Below are positions 1 through 13,559 of a stretch of DNA of 64,000 bases, piece by piece; position 1 is the first letter of the stretch, and each line of letters starts with the position of its first letter. A program made the translations under genes and the position numbers. Under the pieces are notes generated by a model. The model searched no databases, was not told the origin of the DNA, and saw only the letters and a program-made list of their open reading frames with translations. Origin of the DNA: Leptodontidium sp. MPI-SDFR-AT-0119 (lineage: Eukaryota > Ascomycota > Leotiomycetes > Helotiales > Leptodontidiaceae); assembly GCA_020726505.1 (NCBI GenBank), contig JAHLEZ010000006.1:1426001-1490000 (forward strand). The letters run 5' to 3'.

Positions 1-497
1 GGAATGATGACAACACAACAAACGCACCGGCGAAGAATACTAAAATGAAAATAAATAACCTAGAGGGGCTTATCAATGTCGAGGATAATAAGAAAGTATA
101 AATGCCCCTCAAACATGTGAGTACTTTTAGTTTAGCGCTGAATAATGCGGTTCCCGAGAAAAGGTATTCCTCATGCTCGCAGCTTATTTCGCCATCTCGC
201 TAGAGCAAATCAGCCAATCATGAGCAAAGAATGGCGGGAGACGGACTTTCGAGTGCACATCATTGCTGCGACGGATAGCATCATATATAATGGGCACGTA
301 GATGAGCTGATTTGAGGTGCAAAGATGGGGTGGTTGAGGTTCACATTGGTTGTTCCTTTGGCTGACAGGTGCGTTGAAGACATTGTACCGGCAACACCAG
401 CACCCGCCTGTCTCCTACGGACTTCGGATAACGAACTGTATGCATTTCGGGCCATGGATCGAACGGGTATTGCACAGCCGAATCACCCTGCGACCCG

Positions 498-535
<38 letters not shown>

Positions 536-735
536 CCCGCCAGGGGCAAGATATTATTGCTAAAGAAGTAACAAAGATTTCTCTGCATTTCAGGTACTCA
601 ATGCTCAACGACAAAGAAGCCCTCGCATACTCTATCCTCTCATTCTGATAGATCTAGTATCTATGCAGTGGATCTTAAAGAACAGCTCGACCTGTATGCT
701 ACTTCGGTATTTGGTTCCAATATCCGGCCTGGACT
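1..735. other. Gene-poor left edge
   Basis: No coding region can be supported here. The open frames are short, overlap on both strands and look like no protein family I recognise. The only striking structure is the long poly-C tract listed separately. Confidence 0.5.
498..532 (+). repeat. 35-base poly-C homopolymer
   Basis: An uninterrupted run of about 35 C is followed by a T and five more C. On the other strand it is a poly-G tract able to form G-quadruplex, and on this strand an i-motif. Runs this long are unstable in replication and are often mis-sized in sequencing, so the exact length is uncertain. It lies about 200 bases from the end of the transcription-factor relic and inside no supported gene. 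Confidence 0.9.
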
Positions 736-1659
736 TCAGTACTCGACAAACTGAGGACTGTTTGGATACTTCGGGAATTCAATCGTCTTGAAAGTTTCAA
801 CGTTGTCCCTAGCGCTAGTTCTGTGCTTAATGTCTGCCCAGACCTGGACGAATAAGCAGGCAAGGAAGTCTGTCATCCACAGAACCTTTTGCAAAGCTTC
901 TTCCATGTCTTTCTTTCCACGACGCGATGGTCGGAGATTTGGCTGCTGGGATCAAATGGCCGATGAACCAGTCTCTCTCCAATGCGCTTATTGATATTGC
1001 AGTTCCAACAGATAGCAGCCAGAAGAGAAGTAGCCTGTTTGAAGTTGACGACAAGGCGACTTTGTCTAGAGTGGCTTTGAGTTTGTAAAGGAAGGTGTTG
1101 AATACGAGAGTCGGGTAGTCCGGGAATTGATCTATGGAAAATCAGAGTCAGCATTACGGCTTACGCGTCAGGCAAGAATTACAGGCTCGAATAATATTTC
1201 CCGGTTTGCACGAGAAAACTTCAAAGTTCAAGCACCCCAGTTCGCCACGCCCGGAGAGAGGAGAGGAGGGGTAAGAATGAGAGACCCACTGTCGAAAGGA
1301 AGAAATAGGAATATGCAAACTGCATAACGACATGCTTCATTCAAGCTTGCAGTGTATGGATCCTCATTGGATATGCTGTATTGAAGGAGGCGGTGAATGA
1401 TTGAGTTTACATCCCAGCATACGTTATCGAGCCGAGACATGTTGAACTTCTCGCAGACGTAGCGGGCCTCAAGGGTTGCTTGTGAGAATCCGCTTTCTAG
1501 GCCCAGAACATCAACCTCTAGATATTGAGATGGTAGAGATATATTGTCGTTGTCGACATCCCGAAGCAAATACCCGAGGTGCACAGAGTGATTAACAGCC
1601 TCATCGACTGGAAAGACGGAGTCGTGCATGGAATTGGTGAACCTAAGATCGCCCCAGTC
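736..1659 (-). pseudogene. Relic of a fungal Zn2Cys6-type transcription factor (C-terminal regulatory domain)
   Basis: Reading leftward, the frame from 1659 gives DWGDLRFTNSMHDSVFPVDE and later NEACRYAVCIFLFLPFD. An intron at 1289-1132 (GTGGGT donor, GCTGAC branch, CATAG acceptor) joins it to a frame reading QFPDYPTLVFNTFLYKLKAT and LLLFWLLSVG. This layout matches the C-terminal half of fungal-specific transcription-factor regulatory domains (Fungal_trans_2/DUF3468). Near 908-918, in an A-rich stretch, the frame slips by one base: the expected ending (MEEALQKVLWMTDFLACLF, then VQVWADIK) is intact but in another frame, to a stop at 736. No DNA-binding Cys6 cluster is visible upstream, and the frame is closed by a TGA just above 1659. 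I read it as a decaying fragment. A sequencing slip could explain the frameshift but not the missing N-terminus. Confidence 0.65.
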
Positions 1660-4600
1660 AGAATCTCACCCTGCCATGTGACAGGAACAGTACCATACTA
1701 GTTTATAACTGCTGCAACACATCGGTTCGAGTCTCTGAAATTCAGCAACCCACCCCTGAAGGCTACCATACTCTTTAGTCCGTTCGTGTGTATGTTCACC
1801 ATTGCCATGTTCTTTCTCCCGAATTCAACCGTAGCCAGGTTGCAACTGCAGCAATACCTGAAACACAGCTGGATCAGAATTGCAAATACTACATTGATTC
1901 GGGAATGAATTCAGGATCGGGAGCTGTAGAGATTAATTGCAAACAGACAAAAGAAAGGTATAGGGACCAATCGTCAACTCACTCCATCTGATGTTGCCAA
2001 AATAGGATCGTTAATTCGTTCTTGCAAGAGGCGAATGATTTACAAGCAGTAGACTTGTGAATGATATGAATTAGGGTTGCCACGTTTCCCTGGGGAAGGA
2101 CGAAGAGAAATTAGCGAATCGGTCTCTTGATGAACAATTAGATGTCGCTAACGAATGAAACAACATCAAGCACTCCCTCGATACCTACATCCGAGTTTGT
2201 TTGTTACAAGATACACCCTAGGCGGAGAAATCTCAGAGTCAACCAGTTTTTCAAATAACATGCAGGCGTATTTGAGAATCCATGGGGATTTGCGCTGCTA
2301 TCTGCGGGCTCGGACAACATGAGAAGGAATTTCAATGTCAAAAGAATCCGAACTTACATCGACGTGAACAGAACCAAATCGCGTTGCATCAGAGACCACC
2401 ACTCTCAGACCAAAGAAGTTCGCTTGATTTTGCATCCTACGGGGATCTACATGCCCAAGTCAGATTCGCTTCAGGGGACATGATCTAGCGAAAGTGTTGC
2501 ACTCCAGCTTGGCCGAGACATGAAAAATACAGTTCTAAGAAATGAAGAACGCACGCATCTTGCTATACTATAAGAAAGGACTTGATGATGATACGCAGTC
2601 AGCAAAGGTTCAAAGTCGCATCAACAAACAGGGAAGGGCATTACAATAGCAAAGAACTTCATCCACCTGCGGCAGTGTGGATGGCGGATGAATCCTCTGA
2701 AGATCCCAAGCCCTGTCCCCAAAAACACTTGAAGAGCAAGTACGACGAGGCGGTAGTGCTCTGTGCTTGGGGTCATCAAATGGAGTGAAAAAGCCATCAT
2801 TTCGGGCTGAAGATGTTTTTGATGAGACTTAGCGTCCCTTGCGTGTTAGAAGCGTCATGGCATTTTTATACTCGCATCGATTTGGTCTATCAGAATAGTA
2901 CATTTTACAGTTGTTGAAAGATGGCTGCCAGGCTGCTCCTCCCTGCACTAGATGCTTTCAGATAATGTGCTGCTCAATGATCAAGGAGTGACTTTTTAAT
3001 TCTATACCCGTATTTTTCGTAATTTGCAAACATTACCAGTGGAGAGTTGAGAAGTCAGTACTGTTTCTCAGGACATTGTAGTTCCAAATTTTTGAGACAT
3101 GTCTGAAGAAGATCCAGGCCTCAAAAACTCCCAAAACGCCACAAAGGGGAGAAAGACTGGAACACCTACCATCCTGCTCTCGACTTCTTCCTAGTTCGGT
3201 TAGTATCAAGCTTCCACTGCAACGGAAACGACATTTTACGAATGCATCACTTAATGAGAAATCCACATTTCAGGCTCAGCAATACTTATCTGCTAGCCCT
3301 TTGAATCCACGTTGAAGAGGGAGTTCTAGCCAAGCTTTGGCTATGTCAGCATTGAGCATATCGAATTGGGGGTTACAAAGTCTGGGGGCTAAGCTAAGTG
3401 ATTTCCGGGACGTAAGGCTGCGGAATTCTGAGAATTTTGTCGGCCGACATACTTCGTAAACCGTTTGAGGGAAGAAGATTCCTGGAGCGGGGTAGGGATG
3501 TCAGTAACCATGCTGTCTGTGATCTTACTGGAGGAATTTTCGAGAGCTGTGTGGAGTCTACATATAGCAAGTAATACTTACCGCTGAGGTGGAAATTGGA
3601 TCAAAAAGATGGTCAACAAGAACAAGGCTGTGCTTTACAAGGGCACCACGGCATTTCAAGCATATGCGATGAGTTGCTTGAGTGGTCTGACTGCTCGGCC
3701 GTCTTGAGTTGGGAAACACACAGTTGCCTGGATCTAGACGGTACCCTTGTACGCCACGGAGGTGAATAGATTGCTTGGATGAAGCAACAGCTTAGAGGCA
3801 AAAGCACAAATCATTGAATTTAATAGAGACCAAGAAAAACAATAAAGCACCCAGAGATTGTAGACGGAAAAGGAGACACTGGGAATGTTAGCCATAGCTT
3901 AAATCCTTCCCGGACTCATCCAGTCATTCCGGGCCTTGGTATTTGGGAGCACACCCTACCAAGCTCCATGGAACTACCCTTTCAGGCATCCTAACAAGTA
4001 TCGCGATCACGAGTATCTCTTCAAACGCAGCCAATGACATGCAGTGATGTCGACGCAGACGCAGTAAGACCTCCCTTTTGTCTTCCAGGTTCTCTATATA
4101 TAGATCCAACATCTGGGTCTCATATGCAGCCACGTCTGCTGGTAGATTTGAATATTCTGACGATTCCAGAGCGCCACTGCTGCGTTTGTTCGATTACCGG
4201 AGGATCTGTTGGTTGTAAGATCTAGAAGTCGGCGAGTGACTTGCCACACCTGCCATAGTTACCTCGTGCTAGATAAGTAGTCTTGGGTCTAGTCTGATGC
4301 ACAGAGGTTCGAGCTGTTAGTCGATAGATTGAACGAGGACGATGGACGAGAGACGACGGACGTTAAGATTTGTTTCCATCAAGTTGAAGCAGGTCTGTGC
4401 TAGTCCGTTTGACTTGCTAGGCTTCAGCTTCAGCTTCAACTTCTACCTCGACCTTGACCTGGACCTTGACTGACAGTATGCATTAAGTACTACCGAACCA
4501 TGTGGTACTGCTCAACTTTTGTTTCTTTTCCTTCTCTTTTGTTTTTACCTTTCTATCTCAATTCATTAGCTAACCTGTTCGTGTTCTCGAAAGCTATTGT

Positions 4601-5282
4601 TGCGGCGACTTGATTATGATTGCCTCTGAAGCGAAAAAGACCCGAAGCACAACTTACTTCATGTCACTGTGCTTTGGAATACTTGTGCTTGAATGTGTTG
4701 AATCCATGGGTTTCGTTGAGTCGTGTTCTGTTACTCGTGCCCAATTTCCTTTCTCCTTCCTTCTCAACCCCATGCTGCTTCTGCTCCTTAACCTGCTGCG
4801 ATTCAGTTTTTCTTTCTTTGGCATAAATCTCCTCTGATAGGCAGCAACCTATGAATGAAACTTCGGGAGAGCGGTAATTGCGTTCGTGATGCATTAATTC
4901 GACTTTCGCTGAGCGCACGCCGCTCCCTTGAACCACCCTCTGTCTCATTTTCAGAAGTATTAAACACCTCAGTCTTAAGATTTAGAGTCTCCATGATAAT
5001 TTTGAATCGAATCTGTTTTGGCGCTAGGAACTTCGAATCTGGAAAGCGATTCAGAGCTGCCTAAGTCGGAAGGTGATTTGACTGGCTCCGAAAGACCACC
5101 CCACCCTTTGACGTGTCTCGAACGCGGGGGTTTTGATATCACTACATCTGCTACATCTGTTACTCATATATCCTTTTCGCATCTAGTTCTTTGGATTTAT
5201 TGATTTGCAGTGAAATCAACTGACGCCGGAAGGAAAAGGATCTCGTTCTTTGAACTGAGACGCTCGCAATCCGGACTCCAAC
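1660..5282. other. 3.6-kb region without a supportable gene
   Basis: Only short, overlapping open frames occur, none with a recognisable domain or a run of plausible exons. A degenerate run of CAGCTT/CAACTT/GACCTT hexamers lies at about 4422-4470. The last several hundred bases are pyrimidine-rich and probably hold the promoter and 5' leader of the esterase gene at 5283. Confidence 0.4.
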
Positions 5283-6496
5283 ATGAGTGATGCAACTCTC
5301 GTCAATGCCCTCCATCCTTCGGTGGTCGATAGGCTGGATCCTCAATTCGCCGAAATCTTCACAAAATATCAAGGTACGACTTGTGCCACCAGTATTCTGA
5401 AGAAGCCCGGAGAGTATACGCTGACCCCATATAGCACCAAAGCTCCAAGCGCATCAGGTAACATATGAAGAGTACAACGCCGACAGATCGAAATACACCT
5501 TCCCTATCGCTTCAGGTTCATATCCATCAGTTGGCAGTGTCAAGATCTACAAGATCCCAGTCTCGGATCCTTCTGGCGAGATTGCAATTCAAGTGTACCA
5601 TCCGACTGAAAATGCAGCGGAGAAGGGAGGCATGAAAACGCCTGATGGCAAACTTCCAGCACATGTCAACTACCATGGGGGTGGATTTGTTATTGGCGGT
5701 CTCCAAAGTGACGAGTCCTGGTGCCGCCAAGTTTGTCAAGCAGTAGGCTGCATTGTATTGAATGTCGATTACAGGCTGGCACCAGAGTTTCCACATCCAG
5801 TTCCATTGACAGATTCTTGGTCTGCGCTTAAATGGACCTTTGCATCATCTGAAGACCTGGGTATTGATGCTTCACGAGTGTCGATCGGTGGACTGTCTGC
5901 TGGAGGTCAATTGGCTGCAGTGCTAGCTTTACTGGCGAGGGATGAGCCCGAAATGCCGAAGTTGGCATTGCAAATGCTCGTTGTGCCTCTTGTGGATACT
6001 AGATTCATCCCAATAGAGGGGCCTTGCAACCAAGATGTACCTTATCGAAGTTACATTCAAAACGAATATGCGCCGTGTCTCCCTGTCGCAAGATTAAGGT
6101 GGTTCTTCAATCTTTGGCTGGGGACAGATATAGGTAAGTGCAGCTGTAAAGCGTGGCAACACCTGCTTCACTCGATTTCAGTATGTCTGGATTTCAGACT
6201 GACCAAAGTATGCAGCAAAGCGAACAACTCTCACTAAGGACTTCCGCGCCTCGCCCATTCTTGCGTCATCTCACGCAAATCTGGCACCAGCTTCTATTCA
6301 TGTAGCTGGAGTGGACTCACTGACTTCGGAGGGGATGGCATATCATGATACTCTCGTCAGAGCAGGAACGAAAAGTCAACTTAAGGTTTATGAGGGCGTG
6401 GGCCACCCATTCGGCCACTGGGATGGTGAACTTGACAAGGCAAAGGAATTCATCCAGGATACGATTGTGGCTTTGAAGAAAGCGTACTCAGTATAG
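5283..6496 (+). CDS. Alpha/beta hydrolase, hormone-sensitive-lipase-like esterase
   Basis: Three exons, 5283-5373, 5435-6133 and 6216-6496, give 356 residues; both introns are GT-AG and preserve frame. The N-terminus (MSDATLVNALHPSVVDRLDP) suits this family of small fungal esterases. The oxyanion-hole motif HGGGFVIGG, the nucleophile elbow GGLSAGG (Ser in GxSxG-like context), VAGVDSLTSEG as the likely catalytic Asp region and GVGHPFGHWD as the catalytic His region are all present in order. No signal peptide is seen, so it is probably cytosolic. It should hydrolyse short acyl esters; the substrate cannot be read from sequence. The start is the first ATG in frame and leaves the usual N-terminal length. 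It is intact and expressed-looking, with a well-formed CTGACC branch site in intron 1. Confidence 0.85.
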
Positions 6497-6930
6497 ATCA
6501 ACGGAAGGATGTGCTGATAGACAGAAAATTTACATCTGAATAAGATGTGTTTGAATGTATTTGAGATACTAAAGCTCATTACAAAATAATGAGAATGCTT
6601 TGTTCTGGTAAAGTCTTGAAACAAGCAGGAACGGCAAAACGAGCAACAATGTGCCGGTAAACGAAAACTTAAATCCAACGACGAATTCCAGCAGTTTAAC
6701 TAGGGATTGCTCCATTGAAAAGTTAAAGCTTCTCGGGCCCCGAAAGAAAGAAAGCCCGCCCGCCTTTGGTGCTGTCACAGCCCGCTGATGTGCTGTCCCC
6801 CCGGGTTTTCCGAATCCACCCCAACTTTATCCCACTTAAGAACATCATTAACAGCAACTACCATTTTATGGCGATGGATCCCAGTATTCTACAACTTTTG
6901 TAGGGATTTTCTCTGTCTGTTTCCAGAATT
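6497..6930. promoter_or_regulatory. Spacer holding the esterase 3' end and PEX11-like promoter
   Basis: No gene is visible. The right half is rich in C and T and leads directly into the ATG at 6931, which suggests the 5' leader of the PEX11-like gene. No specific binding site can be assigned. Confidence 0.4.
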
Positions 6931-7927
6931 ATGCCAGCCGCCAATGTCGCAACGAAGGTCTCACGATTCGTCGGTGATGCCGGTACGAAGTTCCTGTCCT
7001 GATCTTCATCATCTTATCCCACTCATACACTACTCCCTTTTTTGACACGGTAGTGGTACCGATCATGATCGCCAGACTCAAACCAGCTGACAAAATATCA
7101 CCTCAGCTGGGCTAGAGAAGACGCTGCGTCTCCTACAATCGTTCTCCCAAGTCATCGCAGCCAACTCGCTACCAGCCGCTGCTGCACCATGGCTTCAGGC
7201 TCGCTCACAACTCGCTCTCGGTACTTACCATGAATCCGAATACCTACCCAACGCTAAGGCCTCTCACTAAGAATATTGGCAGGGCGCCGCTATCTTCGCT
7301 TCTTGAAGTTCACCGATGCTTTTGCTCTCGCCTTTGGGGCCTTCTCGTCCCATAGCGGGATTGTAGCGGTCCTCGAGTTCGGGAAGTGGAGCTGTATGGG
7401 CATGTTCTTATTGTTGGAGAGTTGCACCATGGTGAGTTTGACGCGTTCACGTCATTTATCTTATCTTGGGTTTCCCGAAAAGCAAATTAGATGGGGAAGG
7501 AAAGACATGGGGCAATAGAGTTCAGAGCTAACGACAGTAGCTGGATGTCATGGGTGTTTATCACGCCAGTTGGGCTGCAGGGCTGTTCGTTGAAGCTATG
7601 AAGTTCTGGTTCTATTCTTTGAGCTTAGGGATTTTACTAGCACTTATGGAGTTATGGGGTCTGAGTGGGAAAGAGCCAGTGGTCAGCACTGGGAGCAAGG
7701 AGAAAGTCGTGGAGAAAGCGGCGCAAGCCCAAGAGGCCAGAGCGATGGAGAGAACTTCCAAAAGACGGAACGCTGTGAAGAAGATGGTGATTGATGGGTG
7801 CGATTTATTTATCCCGGGATCGATAACAGGCTGGCTGGTTATCTCATCTAGTAACGTGGGGCTGTTGTGTGTGGTGAGTACGTTGCTTGCAGGGTCTGAT
7901 ACTTGGGACAGGATTCATAGTACTTGA
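6931..7927 (+). CDS. PEX11: PEX11-family peroxisome proliferation protein
   Basis: Four exons, 6931-6982, 7107-7220, 7283-7431 and 7541-7927, encode 233 residues. The N-terminal block (GLEKTLRLLQSFSQVIAANS) has the amphipathic helix layout typical of PEX11 proteins, followed by GRRYLRFLKFTDAFALAFGA. Two hydrophobic stretches follow: LDVMGVYHASWAAGLFVEA with its neighbour FYSLSLGILLALMELWG, and near the C-terminus CDLFIPGSITGWLVIS. PEX11 proteins bend and elongate the peroxisomal membrane before fission. A basic Lys/Arg/Ala-rich loop (about residues 130-165) separates the membrane parts. Filamentous fungi carry several PEX11 paralogues, and I cannot say which this is. The short first exon is supported by the frame-preserving junction into GLEKTL. 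Confidence 0.75.
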
Positions 7928-8015
7928 TAGATTTCGATAAATTTGGTTAGACAATTGCGACAATGAAACATGGCTTTGGTTCTTCTAGATCTCGATTCTC
8001 GGTAGATAGACTTTC

Positions 8016-9944
<1,929 letters not shown>

Positions 9945-11326
9945 ATTGCCTTGAAATGAAAACAACCTCTTTGGGAATCAAGGTCGGCGACCTTTTGCTC
10001 TGTATTCTCTTTCTTCAGATGAAGTCTTTTTATGTTGTACATTTCATACAGACTTACGACTAGGCCCACATCTTGGCCGACGGCCTCCGACGAGCTCCGA
10101 GTCGGGTTATCCGAACCATTTCATGACATACTTCTTGCACGTCAAGTCTTCGCGTGTGTTACTGCTGCTCTCTTTCCCGACTTGCAACCATCTAGCAATC
10201 GGATACACTAGCACTTGCTTCTCTTGTGTAACATTGATCTCGGGAGACCTCAACTTATGCAGTCCCTCTCAGAAAATTTCTTCTTCTGTTTATGCCGAGG
10301 CTAACTACCGTTTACCTCGCTTATTCCAGTCGCGCCACTCAGGGGGCGAAAAAAGGTCCGAGGGACGACGCAATACCACTCCATCAGCTCCATTGTCTCT
10401 GTCATCCAAAACCACGATTTATTACAATTGGAAACACGAGCGAATCAGGTTCACGTTGAACTTGAGGGCGAACATGACAGTGCTAGCGCCCGACGAAGTC
10501 CGACTTGTCCGAACCGTTGACACCACAAAATAGAATCCAAAACTACTGAAGCGTGCATTAGTAAGGAGGCGGCGGCGGCTTGAAGATAGTGCCTTCGGGC
10601 CTTCCCATCGAGACTTAACCGGCCCCAAGAAGATTGTCAATAGAAGATCTTATACCCTTTAAAGTGCAAATGCAGGCTTAGCTGTACCTCCGTACATATT
10701 TCTTTTGCCCAAATTGGCTGAGAGAGCATGTACCCCGGAAATGGGAACGTCGATGAACTCAATGAACAGTCCTCAGATCGCAGATCGTTTCGCGTCTTTA
10801 CCCCGCTAGTATGGAACATGGCTGCGTCCAGGATTCCATTTGCCGGGTTTCCTGGGCCGTTTCACACGTGAAGAATGCATGGGAGCTCCATGTCATTTTC
10901 TTGGATGGCAACATGTCAGCACATCTCATTGGATATCAACTTTACAGCCGACGCTACCAAGTCGTACTATCAACTGCATTAGTGAGAATTTCGGACGACT
11001 TCCCAAAACCGCACATGGCAGCCATGTCTCTCACGGTCAGACAATCATCTGCTTCTCTAGTGTCTGTGCCTGACAGAAAGCTAGAATCCACTTGGAATTC
11101 AGTCCCGTTAGTAGGGGCTTGCCATTGAGATCTTCAGTCAGCCTTGCTGGGATGGGATCCAGGGTGGAGGTTCTGCGAAGTGCATTTCGCCGTTGGAGTG
11201 GCCAACCGTCTCCTTTAAAAATGTCCCCAGTCTCATAAGAATCACAGCAGTCCCCGAAGTGTCCCCTTTGATCGGGCATTTTGCGAATACTTCGTTCTCG
11301 AATCACAACATATCGACCTCTCGAAA
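9945..11326. promoter_or_regulatory. Divergent intergenic region between carboxylesterase and rhodopsin-domain gene
   Basis: The genes on either side point away from each other, so this 1.4 kb should contain both promoters. Open frames at 10123-10533 and 10811-11128 lack any domain or splice support and were not called. No specific regulatory site can be named. Confidence 0.45.
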
Positions 11327-12668
11327 ATGGCAAGATCAAACCGAGGACCCGAGGTTGCTGGTGTTGCGGGATTCTTCCTGGCTTTGACCACAATCGCAAT
11401 TGCACTGAGGTGCTATTGTCGTGCTTTTGTGGTCAAGTCGTTCGGATGGGATGATAACGTTGCTATCATTGCTTACGTATATATACTTTATTCTTCTACA
11501 CAGCATCAACAAGCTAACATCTCACAGGTATTGTTCGTGATCTTTGCAGGGTTTGCCATCACTGGAGTTCAGTATGGTACTGGGCAACACGCATCCGCCA
11601 TCCCACCAGGGGACATTCCCATCGGATTGAAATGGTGGTGGGCATGTGAGCCTGTTTATGTATTGTCCAACATGGCTCTCAAACTTAGTATCGGAATCAT
11701 GCTGTATCGAATCGCTGTTTCGCGAGTTCACAAGGCGATTATCTGGACCGTTATGATTGTACATACCCTTTATGGCGCCTTCTTTTTCTTCCTATTCGTC
11801 CTGCAATGCCAACCCAGTGCATACTTCTGGACCCAGTATACCGGAGGAAAAGGGAAATGTATCAACCCTAATATTACTGTGGCTGCCACGTACGGATACT
11901 CAGCAATCTCGTGTTGGACCGACTGGACGATGGCCATCCTGCCGGTCTTCTTGATTTGGAATCTGCAAATGAATATTAGAACGAAGATATCAGTTGCCAT
12001 GATTTTGTCGATGGGCGCAATGTACGTACTCAAGCACTCCATTTTCCTAAGATTCCATCTAACAAACCATCAGAGCATCCACTGCGACGATCGTCCGCAT
12101 TCCGTATGTCAAAGGACTAGCCAATCAAGCCGATTTCCTCTACGCAACAACGGACGTAGCCATTTGTATGTATTCGGTCACGCTCTTGTTCCATCCTCGA
12201 TGGTTGCTATCGAGAAGTCGCTAACATTAACTAGGGTCGACCGTTGAAACAGGAATAGGAATCGCAGCTTCGTCTTTCGCAACACTTCGACCCCTCTTCC
12301 GAACTTTCTTCTTACGCAGTCGTCTCATGGGCGGCTCCTCCACGCAAGGTCCATCCGGTCCCTGGCCAGCATCAGGACCCCACAAATACGTACGGAGCCA
12401 AAGCCGTGGCGGGGGAGAGGAGTTCGGACTGAGGAGCGATATTGGGAAGAACCACGGCGTTACCACGACCATCGAAAGCCATAATGCCGCTGAGGGGGAG
12501 AAGAGTGGTGTCAGCAGACAAGATAGTTCGAGGGCGTTGAACAAGCATACCAGGTGGGGGAACAGTGAGACTGTACTTCGATTAGGAGATAGTGGAAGTG
12601 AGGATGGATTGGATTGGGAGTCAGGGATCAGAAAAACCACGGTCTCGACACAAGTTGCACATGTATGA
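11327..12668 (+). CDS. Rhodopsin-domain (SAT4-like) seven-helix integral membrane protein
   Basis: Four exons, 11327-11476, 11528-12021, 12074-12165 and 12235-12668, give 389 residues. The layout matches the large ascomycete family of seven-transmembrane rhodopsin-domain (PF20684-type, formerly DUF3) proteins: GFFLALTTIAIALRCYCRAF in helix 1, FGWDDNVAIIAY after it, GTGQH in the first lumenal loop, the LKWWWACEPVYVLSN helix, LYGAFFFFLFVLQCQPSAYF, and the conserved IASTATIVRIPY and WSTVETGIGIAASSFATLRP near the end. The cytosolic tail (about residues 265-389) is hydrophilic and rich in Ser, Gly and Arg. Function in this family is mostly unknown; some members are linked to secondary metabolism or host interaction. 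No retinal-binding Lys is implied. Confidence 0.88.
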
Positions 12669-13270
12669 TGGATGACACCCCACGCAGGAGGAAGGAAAAC
12701 CTGGGGGAATTGGTTGGCACACTGCTTTGAAAAAATTTGCGTGGAATTTATTGTTACAATACTTCCGGTATGGGAAAAACAGAGGGATACTGTTAATGGT
12801 TGGACTGGCGTATATCGGGCTGAGAAGCAAAGGCAGCTTGGGAACAAGAAACAATGGCTCGAGACTACCTCGCTTAATAAAGGGGAATACCCCTTAGTTA
12901 TCGGCATTTCGTCGGGCGAAAACATGAGGCATCTCTCTGCGGGCCTTATACTTTCAATTGTCGCTCACTACTTAGAGATTTTTGTACAATAGTATCAGTT
13001 AGAAATGAACCCGATGACTCACGAAGGAACAAGGACAGTGCCTAGAAATTATACACAGCCGCAAGCCACGGCTCGCCTCAGCCACCACCGTTATGTGCAA
13101 TCACCCCAAGTCCATATCAAATTTCCAGCCCCTTCAATGGACACTTCGATTTCCAATTCTTCAATTCTTCATCTCTTCACTACATCACTCTTGGCCTCTC
13201 GACACCCTTCAACCGAAATCCTCACTCCGGACGTATCGATATCCTTAACCAATCACCAGCCGTTTCTGCC
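12669..13270. other. Spacer, no gene seen
   Basis: Antisense open frames overlap the 3' part of the rhodopsin-domain gene, but nothing here has splice or domain support. The stretch just before 13271 is C/T-rich like a fungal 5' leader. Confidence 0.4.
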
Positions 13271-13559
13271 ATGACCCTCCTTGATGGCCACGGTAGAACT
13301 CCTCACGATACTCTCGAGACTACCTTGGCGAGCATCGCAATGATATGCTGCCTACCTTGCCTTTGTGTGGCTGCCATCGGCAAATGTCTCAGGAAGCCAT
13401 TCGCAAAAAAGAATACAAGTTCAACGACAGAGATTGAAGCGCACGAGAAGTCAATGGGTGAGATCTTAAGCACATGACTAAGCCTCCTTTGATAACTGAC
13501 TGTCTATAGAAGCTTGTACAGACATGATGAATCGTGAAAGTTCTAGTCTTCAGCCGTAA
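13271..13559 (+). CDS. Small Cys-rich, single-helix protein (hypothetical)
   Basis: A possible two-exon gene, 13271-13457 and 13510-13559, encodes 78 residues. The intron has a GTGAGA donor, a CTGAC branch and a TATAG acceptor and keeps the frame open to a TAA. The protein has one hydrophobic segment packed with cysteines (IAMICCLPCLCVAAIGKC) followed by a basic stretch, as in small palmitoylated or tail-anchored membrane proteins. I recognise no family. The last 17 bases overlap the 3' end of the convergent gene on the other strand. Without homologues or transcripts this stays tentative; it may be a chance frame. Confidence 0.3.

Noticed and set aside
1713..1745. GGTTCGAGTC resembling a tRNA T-arm
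   Set aside because: No matching acceptor stem, D-arm or anticodon arm around it; no tRNA gene was found in the window.
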